Positions 33,690 through 45,808 of a stretch of 64,000 nucleotides of DNA are shown in pieces; the first letter of the stretch is position 1, and every line of letters starts with the position of its first letter. The stretch comes from Ganoderma boninense (lineage: Eukaryota; Basidiomycota; Agaricomycetes; Polyporales; Polyporaceae). The stretch lies in assembly GCA_002900995.3 (NCBI GenBank), contig CM035310.1:3744096-3808095 (forward strand), read 5' to 3'. Made by a program: the position numbers and the translations under genes. Under the pieces are notes generated by a model. It was not told where the DNA came from. It saw nothing but the letters and a program-made list of their open reading frames with translations, and ran no database searches.

Positions 33690-34400
33690 GATCTCGGTTT
33701 GACAGGACGATGCAGATGCACGCCCATGCCACTCGTATATGGTACACAACATAGTATGCCCCCATTCGTTTTCGCGCCCGCCGCCTTCATCTTCGTCTTC
33801 GTCTTCGCCTTCGCTTTCCCAGCGGTCTGCAGACCGGCTGGGACCGTTTTCCGCCGCATGGTACACCCATCCACATGTCCCGAGCACGCACGCCTTCCCC
33901 ATCCGCGCAATCCTTACGAACTCCGACCGTCCACGTCCACCGTTTAGTACTAGCACACATTTTTGCATTGCATCGCACGGGCAACATGATTGTATCGTAT
34001 AGCCGTATGTTTTTGCGTACAACGTTATGCCGCCTGTCGCGGGTTGGCCGCGGCGGGCATTGTATCACAAGTCTCGTTATTGCAACGACCGAGCGCGGAC
34101 TAGGACGGATATTTGCGCATGAGGTATCCCAAGCAGTCGAGGCAAGTAGTCCAAGCTTGCTTCCGTGTACGCTGACAAATTCTTGCAGACCAGACACGAC
34201 CAGACATCGCTGGTCAATGCGCTCTCATCCGGAAGGGCTCGGTCAAGCGCCCTAATCGCACCGTAGGTATACAACACGATCTCGGGTGCGGTATGCGTTC
34301 ACAATTTCTCGCTCTTGGTTGAGAAACTGGCCGGTGGCGGGAGTTACCCTTGTCATTGAAGGCCCCGGTCCTCAGGCTGTTGACCCACTTCCAGTGGTAG
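33690..34400. other. Intergenic, no gene recognised
   Basis: 3' flank of the 32.5 kb gene, then short frames of low coding quality on both strands. Confidence 0.4.
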
Positions 34401-34406
34401 GCCGAC

Positions 34407-34684
34407 TGCTCGACGGGAGTCGAAAGTCTGTCCGGAACGAGGGTTGGAGAAGAAGCTCGGAGGCATCAGCAAGTTCGCCAAAACGTGGCAATGGAGTGGC
34501 AATGGTTTGCCACGTGAATTTGAGGTTTGCAATGCATCAGAAAGTTTGCAATGCATCAAAATCCATTGCCATACATCAAATTCCCACTGGAATTCATCGC
34601 CACTCCAATGCAACGGTTTGGTCAAATGGCTGATGGGTGAGCATTAGAACAGTCGATTGTCGAGATGGAGCGAAAGTTGGTCGG
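34407..34684. repeat. Imperfect hairpin (inverted repeat) flanked by short direct repeats
   Basis: Left arm about 34458-34535 and right arm about 34562-34640 are imperfect reverse complements (for example GGCAATGGAGTGGCAATGG against the complement of CATCGCCACTCCAATGC). The loop contains a tandem repeat, TTTGCAATGCATCA twice (34524 and 34544). About 28-base direct repeats, CGACGGGAGTCGAAAGTC-type, lie outside at 34410-34438 and 34656-34684. No coding capacity. It resembles a small terminal-inverted-repeat (MITE-like) element or a transcribed hairpin. Confidence 0.55.
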
Positions 34685-34689
34685 ACCCG

Positions 34690-36900
34690 GCCGTACATGA
34701 ATCCCATTGCAACTCGTTGAACGGGTGCCTCTCGCGGACACGAGTCCATGGTAGATGCTGATGCTGACGCACAGTCCCGACATTCGTTCGCCTTGACTGT
34801 GAGTGAGCCGCCCTTGGCGGACCGCAGCTTGCGCCCGGACCGTGAGGAGCGCGCTGGCAAGGCGGGAGTTCTCAGCGTCCGACGCGCTGGTAGTTAGTCG
34901 ACCACCAGTCCAAGCGTTCTTCCTCCTCTCACTTCTTGCTGTGCACAGTTCTCAACGCTCATCATCGCCATGCAATATTCTCCATCTCCACTGCATAGCT
35001 TGTATCATTTTTCGACAAGTCCATTTTCCCTTCCTGAACCGCTCAGGGACAGATGAGAGGTTATTGAGAAGGTGAGCTTTGCATCCCCTTTAACACGGCT
35101 CGACACGATGTTCTCTATCTCTTCCCTTGCCTCTCTCTCGCCAAGCTAGCAGTTGGCATTCCGGTCATGCTGAAACTGAAGGCCAGGCATGAACCCGTCC
35201 AGAACTACCGCACTACGCAGAGGTACGGCAATAACGTCTCCCTGTTCTGCCCCCGTCATGATGCTGAGCGATTCTCTCCCAGCAGTAATCCGCAGCGCTG
35301 ACCGAGCCTCTGCTACCGCGCTTGGCGTCCCGTCCTCAAATCCTGAACCTACTTTTCCGAACTTTAACTCACCTGCTTTTCTCCCACGAGAACGTCGAGA
35401 TACGCTGGGCAGGGGAGTGCAGGGCCGAGAACTATCCGGGTACGTCATGCTCGACCCCGACGTGAGAAGTTATATTGTAGGTGCGCGGCGAGCGGTCGCC
35501 AAGGTCGTGGAGGGGGGACGAGCAGCGGACCGAGGGAATCTCGTCTCGATTTCGGAGAGGTTAACTTGTGAGCTTGTGGTGCTGAGCTTATCCTGCGTTG
35601 CGCGACTGTGCAGGCTAGCACATCTATCGTTTGTTCTAGCACGCAGAGAGCAGACGGATTGGACGGAAGGGCCAGACATATTTAAAGGAGACGAAGCCTA
35701 GGGTCATGGACATGGATATGGTACCCAGCGAACGAATAGGTCACCGAAGAATAGCAAGTGGACAAGTCACAGGAAGGGTACGCGAATGCTTGCTCTATTG
35801 ACGACGAAAGACGAATGTATTGCTCCGTGGGTGGTTTGGGACTAGTACCTGGGTCATTTCACGAGTCGTCGAGCCACGAAGGCACATATCCACGCCCGCA
35901 ACCTTGCGATCATATTCCGCAAACGCGTTTAGATACGCAGGTGCGTCGTGCCATTCGTCAGTTTCCTCGAGCTTGCATGGGTATGACTATTATTTTGCAG
36001 TGCACAGCCCCGCTGATCGTCGTCGGCGACCTCGGGAACATCAATGCTCCCTCCCGGAGCTGGTACGCACTCGACGCAAGAGAGATCAGCGCGTGGGATG
36101 ATGACACGTGCGACCTACAGCGGACCCTGTGCGTGAGGGCACGATGCAGACAGCGCGAAAAGGTGACTGCTTTGACATAATTCATGCCTTCTCCTCGCCG
36201 TTCCTCACCCCAAGCCTTCGCAGCGTCCTTCTCCCTGTGCCTGCTCGGCAACTCTGCTACCAATGATCGTGCGCAGATCGTACCAGAGCTCAAGGATCGC
36301 CCCCATGGGGCACGCCATACGAGCGACACGTGCATCCGAGTGGGGCACTGCGATAGACTCCGCGCGGCCAGATTAGTCCCGCGAGTGACGTCCATCCCTT
36401 CTGTGCATTACAGATCTTGCACTTGTCTTCGCACACGACCGAATAGGTCGCGCGAAACCCGGTTGCGCTCAGGTTTGTCCTCTCTCGCGCGGCCCTTGCG
36501 TTCTGTGTTCTGTCGCGCGTAGATCATGCATTGAGTAGGAGGCAATAGAACATCTGCCGACTATTTGACCCACGGGGGCGTCGCGATTCGAGTTCTCGGG
36601 TATCACCGTGAGGCTTGCTCTCCCAGACGTTGCAGTCCATATCCTAGGCTGTGGATGGGCCCTGGCAAGAGCTTCGCGGCAGGCATCCAAGTCCGTCTCA
36701 CCATTATAAGTACATGCCAGCATTAGTCATCGCGGGCGTTGTGCGAACCAACCAAATTCGAACGTGGAGGACTCCCTGAGCTTCATACTTACGGTTGGTG
36801 GGGTTCGCGCTGATGGATAGACAGATCGTATGGGGTCAGAAACGTTTGGGGACGGGCGGACCTCGATTGGTTCTTTTGGGTCGCGCATACTATATCTCTA
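34690..36900. other. Gene-poor region
   Basis: The longest frames (for example 35189-35701 plus, 35958-36395 minus) overlap on opposite strands, show no recognisable domain and no family repeats. I cannot support a gene here. Confidence 0.4.
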
Positions 36901-36959
36901 TCTGAATTGTGCTATCTTCGTCCACCTGCATGCCTACGCCTTACGATATTTCGCCGACA

Positions 36960-37790
36960 TCAACGCTCGATGAGAGGAATAATCTCCCGCGGCTTGTGCG
37001 CACACAGCTTCCGGGACATCGCAGACGGGCAGGTGTCATTGCTACCTGCGCAGAAGGCTGCGATTGTTCCATAAGCACACCTGACGGCGAGCGGGATCTC
37101 CGGATCCGAGTGGAGACGTGTGTACAGCGCGAGAGACTGGTAATAGAGCGAAGTACCTCGTATCATGTACGCATGCGCCTGAATGGGATCGAGAAAGGGA
37201 ACACAAAGAACGGTCTCGGAAATTGACAATTGTCCGCCGTTATCCATTAACAGGCAAGTCCTTCCAGAGATCCAAGAGATTGATTCAATTACAACCAACC
37301 TTCGTAGGTAGAAGGACGCACTACGCCTCTAAAGGTAAGATAGAAACTCGAAGAGGAAACTAGTCTACGTACCTCCTCGCTACGAATACAGAGTCGATCT
37401 GGCTCGAAGGCAGCTGCTATGCATTGTACGTCGTATTGGCGGGGTTCAATCCGAGTTCACGAAGATGACGAGGGGAGAAGGTCTTGAACGCCGGCCCTGT
37501 TTGGGATATCTGAGCAATCGCGCCCAAGCATGCCAAGAGAAGGGTCTCTGGGTGCCTGCGCTCAGAATCGTCTGCTGAACTTAGAAGGCCAACATGATGT
37601 GATGATGATCGCACCTGAAACTCTATCATGGCTATTGTTGTCATTGCAGTTCTCCGATAGCGCGTTCAGAATTTTCAGCCATGAGCACGTAAGTTTCGAA
37701 GGAAAGACAGTTTGCAAAAGACCGTCGCCTTCGGCGATGTCTAGATCATTTAGAGCGGTTATTAGAATATTAATGAGCATGTGCCCCAAC
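36960..37790 (-). other. Possible minus-strand coding segments of unknown family
   Basis: Three consecutive minus-strand blocks look protein-like: MLINILITALNDLDIAEGDG (37790-37640), HPETLLLACLGAIAQISQTG followed by TFSPRHLRELGLNPANT (37560-37420), and SETVLCVPFLDPIQAHAYMI through DPEIPLAVRCAYGTIAAFCA and HKPREIIPLIER (37230-36963). Short intron-like gaps could join the last two, but I could not build one continuous frame. The product is not recognised; it could be a decayed gene or an old insertion. Confidence 0.3.
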
Positions 37791-37799
37791 GTACTAGAG

Positions 37800-39200
37800 G
37801 AAACATTGAGACTGGGGTCAGGTTATCACCTCCCGAAAGACATTAAATCATATCTCAAAGCCTGAGTTAGCGAACCCTGCTGCTTGAAATGTGATCGGGA
37901 AGAATTCTTACCGATGAAGATTTTGAGAACAGCAGACCGCTCCCGACTTACCCTGCGGTATACTTATGGCACAGTGCGGCTGTGTTGAAAGAAATTGCCC
38001 TAAACCTGGGGTCAGTGGCGCCGTCAATAAGTTCAGGGAATAGGTTATGCATGAATTGTATCTATCAGGACGCCGCTCATGTCTGCTGCTGTGGCAGAGG
38101 GAAGGGGGAATTGAACACGGACCATGAGTACTCGGCGACATGCTAGTGACACGAGCGCAGGTCATCGCAGATCACTGCACCATGGGACTGAGGACGGCAG
38201 TTGAGCCAACTTCCGGCAAGGTATACCTCCGAGAACGCCAACGAGTCGGAGGCCCGGAGCAGTCGGTCCCAAATGCGCAGCAATACTAGGAAGAAGGATG
38301 TCTGTTCCCAGTAGAGTGGAAGATGGACGGCGTCGCTCTAGAGCTAGAGGGATATCTTGCTCCGTCATGGACTTATCCTCTCACGCTAGCCTGGCCGTGG
38401 GCATCTCAGGAGGAATGACGGGGCTTTTACCGTCTCGTAAGGAGAAGACGAAAGACGTATCTTTTGGGGAAGCGAGAGTCCAGTCATCACCACCGCACTG
38501 AATCCGATGACCACAGCCAATGGCGAGTCCGTATGGAAAGGTGTCCTTGTGCTCTCGGACACTGCTTTTCCGGTGCATTCTAGAGCGGTGATTGCTGGCG
38601 TCCTAGATGTCCTCGAATGAGCGACCATATTCAAAGCAGAAAGACGGAGAAAGACACAGGCAGTGTGCAGAAAGAGACAGCTGTTACATACCACGGTGGA
38701 ATTGATAACGGCAGACATTGCGTGACTGGTGGGCAGGAATCGTGGTCTCCCGTCAAAGTTCGAGCGACGTGCACGAAGTTGCAAAACCTACACTCGATCC
38801 GTCGTGTCTGGAATCTGGATTCCGTCGGCGGGGACTGGTTTGAAGGAGCGGTTTTCAATACATGCTTCAGTCGATAACGTACACTTGACGCACCTGTAGG
38901 AGAATATTGCTGTTCGGGACCTACAAACTTGAACCTGCAATTGGAGGGTCACGAGTTACTCACAGCCGGGTAAGGAAGACCTCCGCTGTCGGTGTTCTCA
39001 GGTCGTACGACACCGATTTTAGGAAACAAAGAGCTTATATACATCGTCATTTAACGAGCCGCCGTACTCGATGGGGTCGACGACTACGATAACTTGAAAT
39101 GAACGAGATGAGGGAACGCTTCGAGCCGCCACTGAGCGCTACCACCAGAAAGGAGTGTCGCTCACACTGGTGTAGATTGCATAAACGACGCCGCTCACAG
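37800..39200. other. Gene-poor region
   Basis: Short frames only, no family similarity to other parts of the window. Some minus-strand stretches near 38170-38570 have reasonable composition but no recognisable motif. Confidence 0.35.
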
Positions 39201-39208
39201 GCAAGCTC

Positions 39209-39721
39209 ATGTGCGCACAGATGCAGATGGTGGAAGATGAGCAGTGGCCCGGGCGGGAGTCGGACAGTGAGAGGGAGGTCACCGGGACAGGTGGATGTCA
39301 CGTGGTGCTCCCCGTCGCGTGGGATTCGAGGCCTCGAGCTCAAGAACTTGTCTTCCACGAGCATCCGCAACAGTGTGGGCAATTCTCCGAACCCAGGTGA
39401 GCTTCTTGACTTCTGAGAGTCCCCGTCCGAGGAGATGTTTAAGGCTACCCTTGGCTAGGCACCAATGCACTCGTGTTCTCCACTCAAGGAACTCTGAGCG
39501 TTTGGCACCTAGCAGACGTCGGACCTTGGGTCGAATCAAACTCGCTGAACAGCGAGTCCCTGCTCGGATCTTTTCGCTTTCATACACCGTCTTTGCAGTC
39601 AGGAACCCCTTACGCCGGAGGATCGTCGGAACGGAACACCGGTCCTTCAGGAATGGGGGGCAAAGACGAAACCTCCGACTCGCCAGACCCCGTTCCCTCT
39701 ACCCCGCACGTCGACAACTAG
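39209..39721 (+). other. Possible 3' exons of an unidentified gene
   Basis: An open segment ending PQQCGQFSEP at 39400 meets a good donor (CCAG|GTGAGC). After a 60-base gap ending TTGGCTAG (39457), a frame reads TNALVFSTQGTLSVWHLADV through PSTPHVDN to a stop at 39719-39721. The tail is Ser/Pro/Thr-rich, typical of fungal protein C-termini. No upstream exons could be linked and no domain is recognised. Confidence 0.35.
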
Positions 39722-40225
39722 ATCGACATTGTGACGAAGGGATGCATGAAGCTCTAAAGCCCCGAAAAACGTACGAGAGACTAAAAGTCAGTAAACGCCG
39801 ATCTACCGCATAGCCCCATGGCGGTTCACCTTAACCTCACCTCCATTCGATCGCACACTGCGAAGGTTGAATATTTTCTCTGTTCATCCCCTCGTCGAGT
39901 GGGAAGGCAGGAAGGTGCTCCGAGGAGCGAGCGACGTCGCTCCGTTCGTGTGGGTTGAACCTGGGCGTCGGCGAGGGATTTGGAAAGGGTTACATGTTCC
40001 AACGTCTACAGTACCGGCTATGTGGGCGGTCAACGCAACTGACCGAAGCAAAAATAACGTCGCCGTCACGGCACCTGTACGTGGAATCAAAATACTAGGA
40101 ATTAGCAGACCCGTCTGCTATTTGAACGACTTTTGTAGCAGAGCCCAATTAACGCCTATCGTACACGATTTCATACCTGAAGCCAATAAACAGCGCATTA
40201 TATATCGGAGATGTGTCGTAGTGCC

Positions 40226-41507
40226 CTAGAGCCCCAGACGGAAGCTGTTAAGTGCGCGTCGATCCTCGGCAGTAAGGGGTTGGTAGCTGCTCGGTACGCC
40301 GCTCGTATTCGTGGGATACATCGGAGAAGAAGGAGGGGTGAGGAGTCCGACTGGTACCACGGTCGACAGTCGAGGCAGTGCTCCCGACGAGCTACCTGGT
40401 CGGTGCTGGCCTACCGAATAATGGCTCGGGCTGCGCTGTACTCCCGAAGACGACGAGGAAGACGACGAGGACATGGGTCTATCTGCGGTAGTGGCGCCAC
40501 GACTGACAGGGGACCAGGGAGATGGAGGCCAATCCGGATAGTCCCTGCCCGCATGGGAGGACTCGTGGCCGTCTGCATCTTCGAGTACGCGGCCAAATCG
40601 AGCGATGTTGCCCTTTGCAGATGTGAAGATCCCCTCTGGGACTCTAATGTTGCGGAGGTATTCGTAGTTCTCGACGACGGGAAGGCGGGTGTAGTCGTCA
40701 CCCTTTAGGACGTCACAAACGTCAGCGCAGGGCGGGGGAAATATTGATGCGATGACCGCACCGAGAAGTAGGCAACAATGTGCCACTTCCGAGGAGATTC
40801 ACCCCGGTGTGTGTGGACGTGTGTGGAGTACGTCTGTTTCGTAAGGCCGTCAGGCTTTGATGGCCTGTCCTGCCTTCGAATGGGCGCGGGAGGGGCTGCG
40901 AAAGGATCCAGCGTTCGACGAGCCCTGCAAGTAGTGCGCTTGTCAGTCGTGAGAATAAAATGTGACGCCGCGGTGGACCACCTACCGACGCGCCGCTTTT
41001 GCTTCCTTCTCCTCCGGCGTTGTCTCTATCTTCTCCTCGTAAAACAGGTAGTCACCCCGCATGCGACTCTGTGACCTGGCGTAGCGGCACGATTGAGCGG
41101 TGATGATGCGGGTGAAACAAGTCCATGTCACTCACCAACGTCTGCCGTCCGTCCACCTCTCCAGCCCGCCTACTCAATGACACGCACATCGAAGCGTGGG
41201 TGAATGAGGCTAATACGTGCCCGAAAGGTGTTCCCTTACCTTGCTTGTGCTCAGCTTCTTCCCACACGAAAACATTTCCAGACACGAGTTGCTCACGCTC
41301 GTTGGCGGTGAGACGACGAGTGATTAAGGGAAGCACGCCCAGTCGAACGGCTTCAAAGACGACGTGGGCGTCCCTAGCATCGCGAAGGTCTAGGCCAATA
41401 AGGATGGAGAATGAGCGGCTTTGAGAGAAAAAAAGGACAGCGTTGAACATACGGAGGGCTGGGTGTGTAGCATAGCTAGCGGCGTCGACAGAGCAAGGGG
41501 AAGACAT
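40226..41507 (-). CDS. WOPR-domain (Gti1/Pac2 family) transcription factor
   Basis: Six exons (41507-41453, 41389-41240, 41169-41136, 41075-40986, 40924-40762, 40702-40226) join in phase to about 322 residues. The first WOPR half reads THPALHLRDARDAHVVFEAV and LGVLPLITRRL, then GNVFVWEEAEHKQ; across introns it continues GGLERWTDGRRWSQSRMRGD and YLFYEEKIE. The second half has LTKQTYSTHV and RKWHIVAYFS, then DDYTRLPVVENYEYLRNIRV and PEGIFTSAK. WOPR proteins (Wor1, Ryp1, Sge1, Gti1, Pac2) are sequence-specific DNA-binding regulators of morphology, dimorphism and mating. The Ser-rich C-terminus ends with SFRLGL. The start at 41507 is preferred over an in-frame ATG at 41570 because a TATATA element (41559-41564) lies 52 bp upstream of 41507. 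It stands alone in a gene-poor stretch. Confidence 0.88.
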
Positions 41508-41558
41508 GGCGCAGACAGAGAGAGGCGGTTGGTACTCAAACTTCACCACCGTCGAGAC

Positions 41559-41564
41559 TATATA
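41559..41564 (-). promoter_or_regulatory. TATA box of the WOPR gene
   Basis: TATATA on the minus strand 52 bp before the chosen start codon. It rules against the upstream in-frame ATG as the main start. Confidence 0.5.
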
Positions 41565-41599
41565 GGCCACGGGGAATCCGAAGTTGCTCAGTCCACAGG

Positions 41600-44095
41600 C
41601 ACCGAAACGGGAAGGTCACTCGAAACGGAGAAGCCCGGGTTCTCGGAATCGAGGGAGCTCGATATGGCTAAGAGACAGACAAGATGAGAAGGGGATCGGA
41701 ATGAATTGATAGGTAGGGTTTGACGCACGAAAGGTGGAACAACTCGTCCCTTGAGCCTAAGTGTCGCGTCTCCGTCCCCGCACCAGCGTTTATATACCGG
41801 TGTGAGCGCAATGACGTTCAGCACGCGTCTGTCGGGCTTATACATATTTCGCGGCTGCCGTCCGTCCTCGGGCGATCAGATTGGCTATCACCCATACAGA
41901 GAGGATTCGCGAGGACGTACCGTCTTGGAATGCTAGATTTGAATTGGTGGCCGTAACCTTAAATCCAAGGCTTCCCGCTTTTCCATGGCCTAGGGCCTAT
42001 CAGATTTCGCATGGCGTGTATGTCAACGTAACACCGTCATTACGTCCTGCCACAGTGGGGCATCTTCGGGGATCCGGTATTTCTCCAGAGGAGCATTCGA
42101 GCGGGGGAAAATAGTGTTAGATATGGGTGCAGCTAGTGAGATTCATCGCCCTTTCAGCGCATCGCGGGCATAGATCGAAGTAAAGACCCACGAGGTAGAT
42201 TAGACCTGGGGGTTCCATCGATCCTATGGCACCGCCGACTTGGAGTGTCCGCGCCGCGTGCGCCGTGCCACAGCCATCCACAACCGGGCCGCGGCGCAGG
42301 TTTCTGCCCGAATGAATGTCGTATTCAAAGAAGCGCCACATCGTCCTGGTGTTTCCGTGCGCTGTGCCTGGCCGTGTGTGTCCCAGTGTAACCGTGGTTG
42401 TGTCGCGGATCGTTCACGTCTATCGTACGAGGGACAGAGAATTTTTGAGATACTCAGTTCGCGACGCGCGGAGAAGACGTGATACGTCGAGGAAAGGACG
42501 TCGTGCTATGACAGTCGCGGGTACGCGGCGCAAGGCCCATCGTTGACTATGACAGGTGGCGAGGTTTTGCCGCAGGAAGCACCTAAGATAGATGGGCGTG
42601 AGTGAGAGCATGCGACGATCCAGCCATGACTCACCACAACTTGATGCGAAGAGTGGATTGGCTCGGGGCATCGCGTGTAGAGCGAGCGAATGTCCAGGAT
42701 ACGGGCGAAATATGACGGCATACTGCGCGTAGATATCACAGATTTTTAGTTCATTCCCTTTAGGCGCAATTCAATGCGAGCTTACTTCTGAGTGACGTCT
42801 AGGAGGGATTGATGGTCGAAAGAAGGTTGACGCTGGATATCGCTCCACAGCACCATCCTAGCAAGTAGTCTCATGAGAATACAAGGATCGAGAAGCCGAT
42901 GAAACAGGTCAGTCTATTCCGTCTCATCAACAAATGCGCCTTCTAACGCGAAGTCAGTCTCAACAGTATCGTAGAGGGTATTTGGCGCGTTGGCAACGAG
43001 AGTCGTGTGATATCGACCAAAGCGGATGGACATGCCGGGCGGTTGCAGCCTACGTTGCATGCGTGTAATGTTGGAATTGTGAAGAATCAAGGACGAGGAA
43101 AGAGACGTGCTTATCTGGACATGGCGGCATGACGCGTTCCCGCGCCAGGCTGCCCGAAGGCGGGGTAGCATGACGCTTTGAACTCTGCGCACCTAGACGT
43201 TGTCGTCATGAGCGCAGAAAGGCACGAGATCCTGCTCATATCCGCCTTTGAAAATCCCGGCGCCGACAGTGGATCGGTCACATCGTCACGGTGCCGCACC
43301 CCGGTAGTATGCATGGAAATGTCGCTCAAGGGCCTAGCCGACGGCAGAGAGAACCAGGGCACCTTGCGCATACGGCTAAGGTTGTCGCCTTAGAACAGAA
43401 GAAAGGGCGCCCCTGGATGGAGAGCGGCAGATATGGAGCGGCCGCTTCCGAGGGCTATGGGTGGGTCGCAATGGGCGTATGGAAGAGGGGGCGACGAAGG
43501 GAGACCGGAGCAGCACGGCTGACAGAACGGTCAGCGCGAGCCGGGAGCAGAATGCCCCTGAGAAGAGCTCGGGAAGAACAGTCACCTGCACATTTAGGTT
43601 GAATCTCAGGCGCTCACGAGCGAGTACTGCTGGGCGTGGGGTTATACAGAACAAGGCCTCGATGGACGAGGAGGAGACTTTGCCGTGGTTGTCCGCTGAA
43701 AACCAAGAATAACTCGACGGTGCTGAATAGGGCGGAAACACGGCGTGGTCTGGGCAGCGCGTCATAAGATGAGGGTGAGGGATGGCGGGGAAGTCCACTG
43801 ACCTCGTGGATATCTCAGAGGTGGTCGCTGGGGACACGCGACCAACGCAAGTCTATCAAACGTCCAGCGGGTGCTTGCGCCTTCTCACGAAGGAAAGACA
43901 GTGAGAACCATCGCTTTACACCTACGGTATCACAGCAAAGCTTACGAACCAGAGAGACATGTTGAGAGGTAGAAAGACCAACGGAGAAGGATCGGGCGCG
44001 TAATCATACCATAACAAGTCGCATGCGGCCCTGCAAGGGATAGGAATATATGACGGAAATTGTAAGATGGCCAGGGAGCCAATGGCGTCGCGGCG
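41600..44095. other. Gene-poor region up to scaffold gap 1
   Basis: Weak minus-strand candidates only: 42914-43080, ending APNTLYDTVETDFALEGAFV; 43600-43837, containing IPHPHLMTRCPDHAVFPPYS; and 43922-44090, containing PCRAACDLLWYDYAPDPSPL, which runs into the N gap. None has a recognised domain, and a gene spanning the gap cannot be excluded. Confidence 0.35.
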
Positions 44096-44195
44096 NNNNN
44101 NNNNNNNNNNNNNNNNNNNNNNNNNNNNNNNNNNNNNNNNNNNNNNNNNNNNNNNNNNNNNNNNNNNNNNNNNNNNNNNNNNNNNNNNNNNNNNN
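44096..44195. other. Scaffold gap of exactly 100 N
   Basis: 100 ambiguous bases, the usual placeholder for a join of unknown length. Order and orientation across it are not guaranteed. Confidence 0.98.
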
Positions 44196-45640
44196 TCAAG
44201 CAGGTGCAGGACAGCTTGACAACACATGGGCTCAGGTCCCAAAGGTGGCGCAGATACTGGCAACTGGTGGTTAGCACGATACGAGTCTACCCTATCGAGG
44301 GCACTGCCATCTTTGACGGAAACTGGGAGAAACTGATTTGGAGGGAGCTCCACTGTACCTGGAATATGCCGGGTCAGTTATAATTCCACGGGGTTCGAAC
44401 GTGCGGCCACAGGCAATCGCCCCTCACCCACACTCCGCTCCCTCGTTCTCCCTTTATGGCGCCTGGGAATCCCAACGCCTACCACCACGGACGACACCGC
44501 CGCTGGACAGTATGCACGCTCGCCTCATGGCCTACTTCCTCAACCAGTGGCCCACACCGGTGAAACTCCGGAAGGCTACCGCGAGGTGTACATAGGCGCA
44601 GCACCGTACGCTCCCCTTCCGAACACCGTCCCCTCGCCGCCGCACACCCCGCCAACGCCAACCCGCGTTCCCGGGATGCGCGGTGTGCGATGTCTGAGGA
44701 CGCCTTCAATGCACTCCTCAGCGCAGGGCAACCTTGGGCGGACAAGTTCTCACCCCCGCTTCGCCGAATCCCTGAGGCCTGCTTTTGGCACGCGCACCCG
44801 GTGCCGCAGCCGTCGCAGCCCCAGCACCAACGTGCACACTTCCGCTTGGTCGCTGACCCGCCCTACGCTCACCGTGGTGCCAACCCATGGCCGAGCGCTT
44901 CAATCGGCGGACGCGCACCGTGGCCCGATCCCTCCTGCTCACCCTCGAGGAGGCGGCAGCCTCACTCGCACGCATGGATCGTCAAGGCCAGCAGAAATGG
45001 TCAGCGTGGAGGCCGTAGCGGAGGGACTCACTCTCGAGGATGCGTGGAGGCCAGGACCGTCATGACCGCGAGGGAGGCTCCAATGCCGACAACGCTGAGG
45101 CAGCGCTTGAAGCCAGGCCCATGACGGGCCGACGACGCGATGAATGTCGACATGTCGCAGTCGAACCCGGGCAACGAGGACATCGCCGATGAAGATCGCC
45201 GCAGCCAGCGGTCAGTTTCCCCATGCGTCTCGGGCATTGGTGACCCCGAGAACCGTAGAATGAGCGACGACGAGAGCATGTAGAGGTCGGAGGCCTGGCG
45301 GTAGTAGGACTTCTCTTGCAGAAAGCCCTGGAGGGCGACTGTCAAGGGGGCCAGCGCTTCTCCTCCTCCTCCCCTTCCTTTCCCTGTAGTCGGACCTGGC
45401 CGCGCCGACTTCCATTCTAGTATCGTTGCGGACGCCCGTCCGCTTCCTGTCTTTCCCTTGTGTTCCTCTTCCCCCTTCCACACCCGTACCATTCCGATCC
45501 CTATCTGCTTACATATCTAGTCTATCTCTGGCTTACAGTTGACACCGGTGTTCCGTCTCCCGTGTATATACCTCTGTACCTCTGGGCCCGGACGCCCCAG
45601 CATCCGAGATATCGAGACCACTCCTACTCATCTCGCGTCT
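44196..45640. other. No gene recognised
   Basis: GC-rich with long overlapping frames on both strands (for example 44690-45124 plus, 45028-45492 minus) that look like composition artefacts: arginine/proline/serine-rich and without motifs. Confidence 0.4.
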
Positions 45641-45669
45641 CGACGCTCTTCCCGTGTGCACTCCCCCAG

Positions 45670-45808
45670 CTCTCCTCGACTGCTCATCGACCTCTCGACT
45701 TACGCGACCGAGCACGAGCGCCGAGTGCCTCACATGGAAGGGCAGGTCCCGGATGATTTGAGTCCAGATTTCCACGGGTAGAGGTATGTCTGCGGACCCT
45801 TCCGGCAT
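45670..45808 (-). pseudogene. F-box N-terminal fragment
   Basis: From the ATG at 45808: MPEGSADIPLPVEIWTQIIR then DLPFHVRHSALVLGRVSRE, a clear F-box start resembling J1/J2 (PTEIWTQII--LPAHYQRSCLSVSKLF). After about 45 residues the similarity ends in basic low-complexity sequence and a stop, so only the first module remains. Confidence 0.55.

Noticed and set aside
35189..35701. 170-codon plus-strand frame
   Set aside because: Opposed by an equally plausible minus-strand frame over the same bases; no domain, paralogue or promoter signal.
44547..45124. Long overlapping plus-strand frames of 144-172 codons
   Set aside because: Several frames are open at once in GC-rich sequence, with basic low-complexity products and no motif or splice support.
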